DNA from: Niabella sp.
Lineage (GTDB): Bacteria > Bacteroidota > Bacteroidia > Chitinophagales > Chitinophagaceae
Direction of reading: 5' to 3'
Length of the DNA stretch: 64,000 nt
NCBI GenBank assembly: GCA_027493055.1
Contig: JAPUDO010000048.1
Location: 1-64,000, forward strand
The notes beneath the pieces were generated by a model. It did no database searches. It worked only from the letters and a program-made list of their open reading frames with translations, and was not told the DNA's origin. How positions within the stretch are numbered: the first letter of the stretch is position 1; every line of letters starts with the position of its first letter. Shown one piece after another: positions 54,198 to 62,956 of this stretch. Made by a program: the position numbers and the translations under genes.

Positions 54198-55727
54198 TTA
54201 ATTGCCTCCTTTGTACCTGCTAAGCTGTAATTCCTGTATAACTATACGTTCAGGCGATTGTATTTTGATATTGGTAAACGGAGTGGTTGGGAAAAATATG
54301 CCTGTCATCACGCTCAGACCGTTATCTGTGAATAATTCTACTGATGCTACATCTAGCACCAGCGTCATATCCATTTCTTTGTTATCCGAAAAACGTGGTG
54401 CAAAATGTCTTTTTGCAAAATCCTTTTCAAACGATGTATCACCACTTTTGCTACGGTCAATAAAATACTGGTTTGCTTTGGCATCAAAGCCGATTACAAC
54501 CTCTTCTCCCTGCGCGTTAGATAAAAGAACATTGAATGATTTTGCGTTGCTGGTCGTTAGTTTTAATATAGCTGCACCGTCCAGCTTTTCTGCTTTTTTA
54601 GTTACATCAAAGCTTCCTGCTTTTATATTTTTTAATACGATGCTTTTCCCAAAAGTTGTGTACAGCTCTTTTACAGGTTCGGAAACCACAAGATATTGAT
54701 GGCCTGTTTTTTTAACAGAAAGCTCCCTTGCAATGGTAGTAGCGCTGCGCCAGTTTTTAGTAGGCACCACGTTGGCGTATTGCCAGTTGCTCATCCATCC
54801 AATCAATACTTTGCGATCTCCGGTATTGCTCCATGTAACGCCGGCATAATTATCCGGGCCATAATCCATCCAGCGGATTTGTGTATCAAAAGGTTTAAAA
54901 GCCGATCCATCAAAATCCCCTACAAAATATTGTGTGGCCGATCCGCCGTTTGGTCCGCCAGGGTTCAGGTTTACGATCAGTACCCATACCTGTTTGCCAT
55001 CAACGGTAAAAGGAATCAGATCAGGGCATTCCCATACTCCACCATGCGCACCGATGTTTTTACCAAACTTGCTTTCTTCTTTCCAGCTTTTCAGATCAGG
55101 CGAGGAATAAAAAGTGATATGATCCAAAGTAGCTAATGTCATGATCCATTTTTGAGCAGGCTCGTACCACATCACTTTAGGGTCGCGGAAATCGCGGATA
55201 CGGGGGTTAGGCAATACGGGGTTGCCTTTGTATTTAGTCCAGGTTTTGCCTTCATCTAAGCTGTAGGCAATACCCTGCGTTTCATAAGTATCAAAGCCCT
55301 CTTTTTCTATAGTGTGGCTATGGTTAGTATAAATAGCTACCATGGCATTTTTACCAAAACCAGCGGTATTATTTACATCTATCACAGCGCTGCCGGAAAA
55401 GATAGTACCCAAAGCATCGGGGTATAAAGCAATAGGCTGCTCTTCCCAGTTTACCAGGTCGGTGCTGGTGGCATGGCCCCAGTGCATAGGACCCCATACC
55501 GGCTCGTTAGGGTTGTGCTGAAAGAACAGGTGGTAGGTGCCGTTATAATACACCATACCGTTGGGGTCGTTCATCCAGCCCTTTTTAGGCGTGAAGTGAA
55601 TAAGGGGACGGTGGGGTTCCCGGTCCGTGCCATTATCCTGCGCCATTACGGTTACGGGAATGAATAGCATGAGGAGGATCATTCTTTGCAAAAAAGATGT
55701 CAGTTTCATTTCTTTCAATTTCATCAT
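54198..55727 (-). CDS. secreted GH32 fructosidase (levanase/inulinase-type)
   Basis: The 509-residue enzyme has a signal peptide (LTSFLQRMILLMLFIPVTVMAQ) and both GH32 domains. The propeller carries WMNDPNG with nucleophile D54, FSGSAVID, FRDPKVMW with the transition-state aspartate, and VWECPDL with the acid glutamate. The C-terminal beta-sandwich ends near ELQLSRYKG. It probably removes fructose from levan or inulin oligosaccharides in the periplasm. Its start codon overlaps the stop of the thioredoxin-like gene (ATGA). Two further ATGs lie nearby (55724, 55709). It is the last gene of the fructan operon. Confidence 0.95.
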   Translation of the reverse strand: MMKLKEMKLTSFLQRMILLMLFIPVTVMAQDNGTDREPHRPLIHFTPKKGWMNDPNGMVYYNGTYHLFFQHNPNEPVWGPMHWGHATSTDLVNWEEQPIALYPDALGTIFSGSAVIDVNNTAGFGKNAMVAIYTNHSHTIEKEGFDTYETQGIAYSLDEGKTWTKYKGNPVLPNPRIRDFRDPKVMWYEPAQKWIMTLATLDHITFYSSPDLKSWKEESKFGKNIGAHGGVWECPDLIPFTVDGKQVWVLIVNLNPGGPNGGSATQYFVGDFDGSAFKPFDTQIRWMDYGPDNYAGVTWSNTGDRKVLIGWMSNWQYANVVPTKNWRSATTIARELSVKKTGHQYLVVSEPVKELYTTFGKSIVLKNIKAGSFDVTKKAEKLDGAAILKLTTSNAKSFNVLLSNAQGEEVVIGFDAKANQYFIDRSKSGDTSFEKDFAKRHFAPRFSDNKEMDMTLVLDVASVELFTDNGLSVMTGIFFPTTPFTNIKIQSPERIVIQELQLSRYKGGN

Positions 55728-56233
55728 GATTTTAAATTTTTAAGTTGCCTGATCAATGTATCCATGTCTTTCTCAGAATAATACTTTTGTACCAGGTCGC
55801 CGTTTTTGGTGTACAGCGCCATAAAAGGTAATGTATTAAGGTTATAATATTTTTTTATAAAGAACGAATTCCCTTCTGTGCCAACATACACATTACTGTA
55901 TTTCTGAAAACCGAACTGTTTAATGAAATCTTTTACAGATGCTAAAGGATAGTAGGTAATCATTGCTACAGATGCCTTACCAAACGTTTCCTTATTTTTA
56001 ATAAAACTGCTCATCAGCTTTTCGCAATGATCGCAACCGGGGGCAAAATAAATCAGCACGATGGGTTTACCAAAGGGAAGCTGCTCCGCTTTAAAGAATC
56101 TTCCATCTGCCTGCAACACCTGGAAGGGAGGCAGCTTATTCTTCTGCGCATGGCCGGTAGCTGTCAACGCCAGGAACCAAAGAAATATCCCGGCTGTTTT
56201 TAAAAACTTTAAATACCTGTTTACATCATTCAT
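55724..56233 (-). CDS. thioredoxin-like (TlpA/peroxiredoxin-fold) exported protein
   Basis: I start it at ATG 56233; ATG 56275 adds 14 polar residues. A signal segment (FLKTAGIFLWFLALTATGHA) is followed by a thioredoxin fold: LPFGKPIVLIYFAPGCDHCEKL with the redox motif C-D-H-C, a YYPLASVKDFIKQFGFQKYSNVYVG strand-helix, and LNTLPFMALYTKNGDLVQKY with the cis-proline region. It should act as a periplasmic thiol oxidoreductase. It sits between two GH32 genes and its stop overlaps the next start, so it is made together with them. Its substrate may be a cysteine-containing operon partner, which is an inference. Confidence 0.85.
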   Translation of the reverse strand: MNDVNRYLKFLKTAGIFLWFLALTATGHAQKNKLPPFQVLQADGRFFKAEQLPFGKPIVLIYFAPGCDHCEKLMSSFIKNKETFGKASVAMITYYPLASVKDFIKQFGFQKYSNVYVGTEGNSFFIKKYYNLNTLPFMALYTKNGDLVQKYYSEKDMDTLIRQLKNLKS

Positions 56234-56296
56234 CTTTATCTGGTCGTTACCCAAATTTAAATTATCATAACACATTCATTAATCATTCTCTTCACT

Positions 56297-58264
56297 TTAT
56301 TTCTCCCATATAGAAGCAAGTTCCCATCCTTTGAAGCTGACGAGCCGGGCAGACCCTTTTTCAGCAAAAAGCTGGATACCTGTTTGTGATTCAGAAGGAT
56401 AGGAAACCATGCTCAATACCACTTTTCCCTGGTTGGTAAAAATCTCTACTGAAGATTGATCCACCAATATATGAAATCTTACCTGGTTGTTTTCTGCTTC
56501 TACCGGCGCATACATTTTAGTTGCAAACTTTTGAGTAAAATCTGCCTTCTCTGTAAAGTCTGTGCAATTCGTTCTGTCAATGTAAAGGCCTGACGTTTTG
56601 GGGTCATAACTCAACTTCAATTGCCTTCCTTCGCCAACCAGCAAATTGAAACCGAACACAGACGAAGTTTCCGTGCTGAATACAGCTTCTATTTCATACG
56701 TATTTTTTGAAGGTTTAAATTCCCGAAGCTCCATTGTACCATTAACGGTTTTGTTGGAAAGCTGTACCGGCGGCCTTCGTAGCTTTGTTAAAGCCTGTAC
56801 AGGGCTTTGTACCAGCCGTATGCCTTCGGGGAAATTTTTTAAGGCGATAGCTCTTGGTAACGACTGGAACCCTTTTCCCCAGGTGGATGGCACATTTCTC
56901 GAATAATCCCAATTGCCCATCCACCCCATAAATACGGGTTGGTGCTCCGGATTTTCAGGAAAACGGTAAGACCTTGTGGCATAAAAATCGGGACCATAAT
57001 CCAGCCAAAGACCATGCTGCAAACCTTTGGGCTGAAGCACGTTGGAAAAAAGAATATGGTCAATACGAATATAGCCCCACTGTTCATCAGAAGCATTATC
57101 TACAATCTGTATCACCGCTTTTTCCCCTTTCAGATCGCTTACATCCCAGCCATCCCATTTCAGCAGGTCGCTGTTATCGCCTGTTGCAGATCGTACTACT
57201 TTTTGATCCACCAATAAATTGATGCAGGCTTTCCCGGGAAGATTTCCACCTGCAATTAAAAAATTGATCACCGGTTCTGTAATAACAAAAACAGATGAAG
57301 TGAGTGTACCGGTATTTGTATTGCTTCCGTTAAGGGAATTGGCATCGCCTCTGCCAATGCGTACCACGGAATCACTATCATCCGGGCGATTACCAAAAGC
57401 GGTTCCGGTCATTTTCCAATTCTCATAGCTGAGGGCATCAAATGATTCAAACACTTTCCCCGGAAGACCAACGCCGTTTTTTAAAAAAGCAACTGTTGCC
57501 GCATCAGCCCGAAACTGTTTCCCGTCAAAGTCTCCCATAAAATACTGAACGCGGTTAGGCCCCTGGCCAATGAGCAATACCCATTTCTTTTTACCGGGCT
57601 CGCCTTCTACTTCCATCTCAAACAGATCGGGGCATTCCCAGAAAGCGCTTCGCGGGCCTAAATCGCCAAATTCACCCGTATAAGTCCATTCTTTTAAATT
57701 GCGCGAGGAGTAAAAATGTATTTTTTTAATATCAGGCACCGTTACTGCCATTACCCATTTTTGAATAGCATCGTGCCAGAACACCTGCGGATCGCGGAAA
57801 AATATTTTACGCACGTCCAGCACCGGGTTGCCTTCGTAGAAATTAAAATTGATCCTGTCGTTGCTTACCGATATGGCCTGCTTTTCTGGCAAACTATCGC
57901 CAGGGTGGTGCATGGTATAAACAGCGATCATACTGTTAGCACCAAATCCCGCTGTATTGTCCTTATCAACAACTACTGATCCCGAAAAATAAGAAAACGA
58001 TCTGTCGCCGCCCTTCATGGGATAAGGAAGCTCCTGCCAGTGTACCAGGTCTTCAGAAACCGCATGTCCCCACCAGAACAAATGATACTTACCCTGAGTG
58101 TAGATCAAGCCATCGGGATCGCCTATCCATCCTTTCTTTGGGCTAAAGTGAAACTGCGGGCGATATTTTTCATCATACTGTGCATGCAGCTGTTGCAGGC
58201 TGTATACCAACAGTAAATAAACCAGCGCAGCAATGCTTTTGCTATATAGATATACTTTTTGCAT
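56297..58264 (-). CDS. secreted GH32 fructosidase with an inserted beta-domain
   Basis: The 655-residue enzyme has a signal peptide (LVYLLLVYSLQQLHA). The propeller begins with WIGDPDG, a variant of WMNDPNG that keeps nucleophile D49. Then come FSGSVVVD, FFRDPQVF and FWECPDLF, so the catalytic trio is intact. At about residues 283-415 a domain of some 130 residues is inserted between the blades (VFESFDALSYENWKMTGTAFG ... GYIRIDHILFSN), resembling carbohydrate-binding jelly rolls. The propeller then resumes (WLDYGPDFYATRSY, FMGWMGNWDY), and the C-terminal sandwich follows. The usual length is about 500, so the insertion explains the extra size. It lies three bases after the endo-levanase-like gene. 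Confidence 0.92.
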   Translation of the reverse strand: MQKVYLYSKSIAALVYLLLVYSLQQLHAQYDEKYRPQFHFSPKKGWIGDPDGLIYTQGKYHLFWWGHAVSEDLVHWQELPYPMKGGDRSFSYFSGSVVVDKDNTAGFGANSMIAVYTMHHPGDSLPEKQAISVSNDRINFNFYEGNPVLDVRKIFFRDPQVFWHDAIQKWVMAVTVPDIKKIHFYSSRNLKEWTYTGEFGDLGPRSAFWECPDLFEMEVEGEPGKKKWVLLIGQGPNRVQYFMGDFDGKQFRADAATVAFLKNGVGLPGKVFESFDALSYENWKMTGTAFGNRPDDSDSVVRIGRGDANSLNGSNTNTGTLTSSVFVITEPVINFLIAGGNLPGKACINLLVDQKVVRSATGDNSDLLKWDGWDVSDLKGEKAVIQIVDNASDEQWGYIRIDHILFSNVLQPKGLQHGLWLDYGPDFYATRSYRFPENPEHQPVFMGWMGNWDYSRNVPSTWGKGFQSLPRAIALKNFPEGIRLVQSPVQALTKLRRPPVQLSNKTVNGTMELREFKPSKNTYEIEAVFSTETSSVFGFNLLVGEGRQLKLSYDPKTSGLYIDRTNCTDFTEKADFTQKFATKMYAPVEAENNQVRFHILVDQSSVEIFTNQGKVVLSMVSYPSESQTGIQLFAEKGSARLVSFKGWELASIWEK

Positions 58265-58267
58265 GAA

Positions 58268-59833
58268 TTAATGAGCAGATATTTTTAGATCGCTTGCTAC
58301 AATTTTAATCTTATCAGCGCGAAGGCTCCATACATTATCCTGTGCACGGTACACACGGTTGGTGAGCGCAACTTCATTGTTTAAAAAAAGCGCTGCAATG
58401 TAGTTGTCAATGATCAGGCTGAAATAATAATTTTTACCTGCTTCAAAGTTAAACGGCACCCTGGTAATTTCCGACCCGTTATTATAGGCCGCTATCCTTT
58501 TGGATGCCGGCTCGAAACGTATAACGTAAGTTCCGTTTTTATCAGTACCCGCATTAAAACCAACAGAAGCGGTACCGCTGGTATTGCTAAAATTGATGCT
58601 GCCGCTGATCTTCACCGTTCCCCTAATTTCACCAAACTGAAACCCTGCTATAGCAGCCGTACCATCAATGGTATAATTGGAACCTGATTGCGTTGCTGCG
58701 CCATCCTGCCCTTTAACAGAAAGCTCTGCTGTTTTAGCAAAATAAGCCTGCACCGGTTCGGGAATTTTTACGCCAAGATTGCCATTGCTTAATTTTACCA
58801 GCTCATGACTGATTAAATTGCCGGCCCAGGTGCGTGTGCCATTATCATTTTCCGGGTTACGGCGGTGCGCCCATGCAAAAGCATAATACTGTGTGCCGTT
58901 GGAGGCCATGCGACCTGCATAAAACTGGTGGCCATCAAACATATCATTGCCGCCGGCAGGCTTTGTCCACGGACCGGCTGTAGAATTAGCTACACGATAA
59001 TGGGTACCCGGCGTACCCGACCAGTCCTCGGCGAAAAGCATGTAATACTGATTGCCCCACTTGAATATATCGGCACATTCCAGCATCAGGTAATCGCCTT
59101 CCACATTTAAAGTACCACGCACCTGCCAGTTGTTGGATGCGGGATCTGTTGTTTTGTAAACAAGCAGTACTCCTTTTCCAGCTTGCTGGGCGCTTACCAG
59201 CATCCAGTATTCCTTAAACTCATCGTTGTAAAAAACATAGGGATCGCGGAATTCATTCATATTAAATCCCTGCGGCGCTTTCAATGAAAAATCTTTCTTG
59301 GCCCAGCTCTTCAAATCGGTGCTGGTGGCATACATTACTGCTTCACGGCTATTTGCTGTTGTCCAGCCAGGGTTATTGTTCTGCAGCCAGCTGCTGCTAC
59401 CATTGTGGCCGGTATAATAAAAATAATAGGTACTGCCTGCTTTTACCATAGAACCTGTACCAACCAGGTGATCCTGTGTAGCAGCGTTCCCATAAGCAAT
59501 CGTTTCGCCCTCGTAATTATAGTCGAGCAGGTTGCTTGTAGTAAACTGGTGAATGGGATGCTGGCCCGGACTGCTTTGCTTTACCCTGTCCGGCGCATCG
59601 TGCAGGAAGAACAAATGAAACTTGCCATCCAGGTAATAAGGCATTACATCACCCACCCAGCCCGCATAGCCAGTACTTCCGGCTGTTGCAGGAGCTGTAG
59701 GCTTAGGATAAATATTAAACGCCGCCTGTGGCTCCGGTTCGGGAATAATATTGTTCCCGTTATTTTTATTGCAACTGCTGAACGTGAACAGTATGCTTGT
59801 AACAAAACAAAAAGAATTAAAAAGCATTTTCAT
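58268..59833 (-). CDS. GH32 lipoprotein, candidate surface endo-levanase
   Basis: The 521-residue protein has a lipoprotein signal with cysteine 21 (FTFSSCNKN), so it is probably displayed on the outer membrane. The propeller keeps the trio in modified form: WVGDVMPYY with nucleophile D62, FRDPYVFYN and MLECADIFKW with the acid glutamate. A C-terminal beta-sandwich (about 370-521) follows. In the Bacteroides levan locus the gene in this position (BT1760) is a surface endo-levanase. The synteny and lipid anchor point the same way here; the exact linkage is not proven. Confidence 0.9.
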   Translation of the reverse strand: MKMLFNSFCFVTSILFTFSSCNKNNGNNIIPEPEPQAAFNIYPKPTAPATAGSTGYAGWVGDVMPYYLDGKFHLFFLHDAPDRVKQSSPGQHPIHQFTTSNLLDYNYEGETIAYGNAATQDHLVGTGSMVKAGSTYYFYYTGHNGSSSWLQNNNPGWTTANSREAVMYATSTDLKSWAKKDFSLKAPQGFNMNEFRDPYVFYNDEFKEYWMLVSAQQAGKGVLLVYKTTDPASNNWQVRGTLNVEGDYLMLECADIFKWGNQYYMLFAEDWSGTPGTHYRVANSTAGPWTKPAGGNDMFDGHQFYAGRMASNGTQYYAFAWAHRRNPENDNGTRTWAGNLISHELVKLSNGNLGVKIPEPVQAYFAKTAELSVKGQDGAATQSGSNYTIDGTAAIAGFQFGEIRGTVKISGSINFSNTSGTASVGFNAGTDKNGTYVIRFEPASKRIAAYNNGSEITRVPFNFEAGKNYYFSLIIDNYIAALFLNNEVALTNRVYRAQDNVWSLRADKIKIVASDLKISAH

Positions 59834-59843
59834 TATATAGAGT

Positions 59844-61223
59844 TTAATGATCTTTTAAATAATCAATTGCATTTTTAGTGATCCTGCGGATATTACCGAT
59901 ATAGGCATTGGTGGTCTTCCCTCCGTTTAATGGTTCGGAATACCAGTCATAAGCACCAAATGCAATAATGATCACATTGGCATTATCGCCTGTTTTCCAT
60001 TCGGCAATACCCACACGCCCGTCTAAATGATCGTCCCAGGCTTCGGAAGCAAGGTTGATACCGCCGGTTTGCTCGCGCCAGGTAGCACCATTGCCATAAC
60101 CACCCCATTCTGGTAAGAACCACCAGGCCGTATGGTTTTGCCTGAATGTTCCTTTTTCAAGCAGCCATGCTTTACCCGGTTCGTAGGTTTCAATGCCTGC
60201 AAATACGGGATGATCTTCGCGGGTACGGAAAGAAATACCCCAGTCATTATTCTGTTCAATAAACCCGGCGTTACCAAAATCGCCAAATGCGTTATTAGGT
60301 CCGCGGCCTTGCGGAACAATGCCCAGCGCTTCTACATAACGCGTAGCATAAGTAGTAAGCAGCAGGTTGCCTCCGTTGGCACGATAGTCTTTAAGCGCAT
60401 TTACGACGGTGGAGGTGAGAGCCGCTGCCGGCAAATCCTGCGCCTCGTCATAATGCCACCAGATCACTTTATAATTAGTAAGCCTGCGCCCTGTTTCAAT
60501 ACTCTGGAAGGAGATATAATCTGCCGCAGGGTAGTTTAAGAAAAACCAGTCTGCCGCAGCTTTCTCATCAGGGTCTACAATAGCATCTCGCGTAGCTGCA
60601 AGGCCCAGGAACGCATATTCGTTTACTGAATTGCTGATCACCGTTACCCTGTAAATCGCAGTAGCGCTGCCAGATGACACTGTGTACGATACAGGCCCTG
60701 TAAAGTTTTGCGGCACACCGCTGGCGGGAGATATTTGAATATTGCTTTCAAGCTGTATCTGCGGCGTAAGATTGCTTAGGTTAACCCCATCAGGCAATAG
60801 CACGGTAATGCTTTGCGTAGACTGATCAATAGTACCTGCCACACCGTTGATCGTAAAAGATTTTAACGGAGGCGTGATGATAGCTCTAACGGTATAGTCC
60901 TTATACAGGTTGCCATTGGTGATGCGGTACTTAACATCTCCTGTAAAATTAACGGGCGCTCCTGGTGCAGGCGACAGGGCCGCTGCTGCAGGCAACTCTA
61001 TAGATGGAGTGAGAGCACTAAGGTTGGTTCCAAAAGGAAGCCGCACCGTGATAATACCTGTTTTATAATCTATCTCGCCCTGTTGCTGGTTGATGCTGAA
61101 TGATTGCAGATGCACGTCAGCATTTGTATCAAAATTGCTGTCGGATCCTTTATCACATCCTGTAAACAGTGCAGTAAATAATACCGCCAAAATTATATAG
61201 GGAAGAATGGTTCGCTTTTTCAT
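59844..61223 (-). CDS. surface glycan-binding lipoprotein (DUF5018/DUF4960)
   Basis: The 459-residue protein has a lipoprotein signal (VLFTALFTGCDKGSD, cysteine 23). Two Ig-like repeats of DUF5018 type follow (about 40-115 and 117-195; both contain GTI or GEIDY-IT V-LP-G-NLS-LTP patterns). The C-terminal DUF4960 domain (about 200-459) resembles a glutamine-amidotransferase/trehalose-utilisation fold without catalytic residues. BT1761, the levan-binding protein of B. thetaiotaomicron, has the same place and C-terminal domain. It probably holds fructan on the surface and hands it to the endo-enzyme and SusD. It lies 24 bases after susD. Confidence 0.88.
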   Translation of the reverse strand: MKKRTILPYIILAVLFTALFTGCDKGSDSNFDTNADVHLQSFSINQQQGEIDYKTGIITVRLPFGTNLSALTPSIELPAAAALSPAPGAPVNFTGDVKYRITNGNLYKDYTVRAIITPPLKSFTINGVAGTIDQSTQSITVLLPDGVNLSNLTPQIQLESNIQISPASGVPQNFTGPVSYTVSSGSATAIYRVTVISNSVNEYAFLGLAATRDAIVDPDEKAAADWFFLNYPAADYISFQSIETGRRLTNYKVIWWHYDEAQDLPAAALTSTVVNALKDYRANGGNLLLTTYATRYVEALGIVPQGRGPNNAFGDFGNAGFIEQNNDWGISFRTREDHPVFAGIETYEPGKAWLLEKGTFRQNHTAWWFLPEWGGYGNGATWREQTGGINLASEAWDDHLDGRVGIAEWKTGDNANVIIIAFGAYDWYSEPLNGGKTTNAYIGNIRRITKNAIDYLKDH

Positions 61224-61247
61224 TTTTCAAATTTTTAATTGCCTGAA

Positions 61248-62945
61248 TTAATAACCGGGGTTTTGTACATATAAACCTTCACTCCAGAAGATCTGGTTTT
61301 GCGGAACCGGTAAAAACTCATCGCGGCCTTTTTTAAACAGCGCGCCCTGGTAAATGGAACGGGTGGGCTTTTCGTGTGTAAAGAAATCGTTCATTGCCTG
61401 GTCTGCAATGCCCCAGCGCATCAGGTCGAAAAACCGCTCACCTTCCAGTGCCATTTCAAGCCGGCGCTCAAACCTTAATGCTTTGCGTGCTGTAGCCTGA
61501 TCCCAGGAAACATTTTCACCCGGCACATACTCCTTTACATTATAGTTGGAAGTAGGCTGACCGTTGGCTCGTTTAAGCCGTGTGGTACTGCTGGCGGCAC
61601 GGCGGCGAATGGCATTGATAAGCGGAAGTGCATCGGTTTGTCTTCCCAGCTCAATCAGCGCTTCGGCTTTAAACAGCATTACATCTGCATACCTGATAAG
61701 GATGCGCGCTTTGGTGTTGCCGAAGAAAGGAGCAAGATTAATAAAGCAATCGCAATCCGGCGATACGTTTTCTTTCATGGAATTATACACCCCATAAATA
61801 GGCACATTGCGGCTCCAGGCTTCTGTAACCACTCTTGCCGGCTCATATTTCCACGGTGCGCCGGGTCTTGAAACCGTATGGTCAATACGGGGATCAACAG
61901 TGTTAGCGCTGAAGTTTACATTTTGGTCGTTATAATTGTCTAACAATGGTACGCCTGCAGCATTGGTGCGAAAAGCATTGACGAGGGTTTGCGATGGTTT
62001 CTGAAAATCGCAGCAGCCCAGGCCCTGCGGCACTGTAAGCATATCGCCAAAATTCACACGACCACGGCCGGCCCCATCGTTGCTGGAAAACTGAACAGAC
62101 AGTAATGCTTCGATGCCATTTTCAAAGCTGCCAGGTAAAAAGTTACTGGCAAAATCATCCTGCAATTTATAGTCAGAGTTCAGTGCCATATCTGCTGCCT
62201 CAATCACTTTCTGAAGCAATGCTGCATCTATACTTGTTACAGCATGTGTTTCATTTTGCTTATACGCCTGAAACAACCTGGTTTTAGCCAGGAACGCATA
62301 AGCAGCATATTTATTAACCCGGCCAATCTGTGGCTGTTTGGCTGGCAGGGTTTGAGCGGCAAACTCAAAATCCGCAGCTATCTTTTCCAGTATCTGGTCG
62401 CGCGTAAATTCATTATTCTTTACCAGCTTATAATCTGCCGGCGGCACATTTTCGTCTATATAAGGTATTTGCTTAAAAAGGTTTTCAATCATCAGGTACC
62501 AGTAACCTCTTAAAAACCGAAGCTCTGCTTTACGTGTTTCCAGTAACGGGAACTCAGCTTCATTGAGCTTGTTTAAAATACGCAGTCCTTCATTGGCTCT
62601 CCTGATGCCAACATAAATATTAAACCAGATACCATCGTAGTTCCATTGGTCGGGCCGTGATGTTACAAAAGTTTCCATTGAGTGAAACACATCACCATCG
62701 TTAATGCCACCGCCACCTTTGTAAGCGTCATCGGCACGAACGTTCCCATACTGGTACATGCTGAACGCACGGTTTATTTCATCATTTCCCAGTTGGGAAT
62801 AGGCTGCTATCACAAAGCCATCTGCCTGCTCAGGCGTAGCCACCTGCTCTTCAGACAAAGAACCTCTTGGGCCTACTTCTAACATTTTTTTGCATGAAGT
62901 AAATGAGATAAGGGCTATAACTATTATTAGTATATTCTTGTTCAT
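61248..62945 (-). CDS. susD: SusD-family lipoprotein of the fructan locus
   Basis: This 565-residue protein has a lipoprotein signal (IALISFTSCKKML, cysteine 18), SusD motifs (VGPRGSLSEEQVATPEQADGFV, RRANEGLRILNKLNEA, LRFLRGYWYLMIENLF, VNKYAAYAFLAKTRLFQAY, IRRRAASS, KALRFERRLEMALEGERFFDLMRWG) and the C-terminal LYVQNPGY. It forms the lid of the SusC transporter and binds fructan fragments. It starts 11 bases after susC. Confidence 0.95.
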   Translation of the reverse strand: MNKNILIIVIALISFTSCKKMLEVGPRGSLSEEQVATPEQADGFVIAAYSQLGNDEINRAFSMYQYGNVRADDAYKGGGGINDGDVFHSMETFVTSRPDQWNYDGIWFNIYVGIRRANEGLRILNKLNEAEFPLLETRKAELRFLRGYWYLMIENLFKQIPYIDENVPPADYKLVKNNEFTRDQILEKIAADFEFAAQTLPAKQPQIGRVNKYAAYAFLAKTRLFQAYKQNETHAVTSIDAALLQKVIEAADMALNSDYKLQDDFASNFLPGSFENGIEALLSVQFSSNDGAGRGRVNFGDMLTVPQGLGCCDFQKPSQTLVNAFRTNAAGVPLLDNYNDQNVNFSANTVDPRIDHTVSRPGAPWKYEPARVVTEAWSRNVPIYGVYNSMKENVSPDCDCFINLAPFFGNTKARILIRYADVMLFKAEALIELGRQTDALPLINAIRRRAASSTTRLKRANGQPTSNYNVKEYVPGENVSWDQATARKALRFERRLEMALEGERFFDLMRWGIADQAMNDFFTHEKPTRSIYQGALFKKGRDEFLPVPQNQIFWSEGLYVQNPGY

Positions 62946-62956
62946 TTCTTTAGTTT

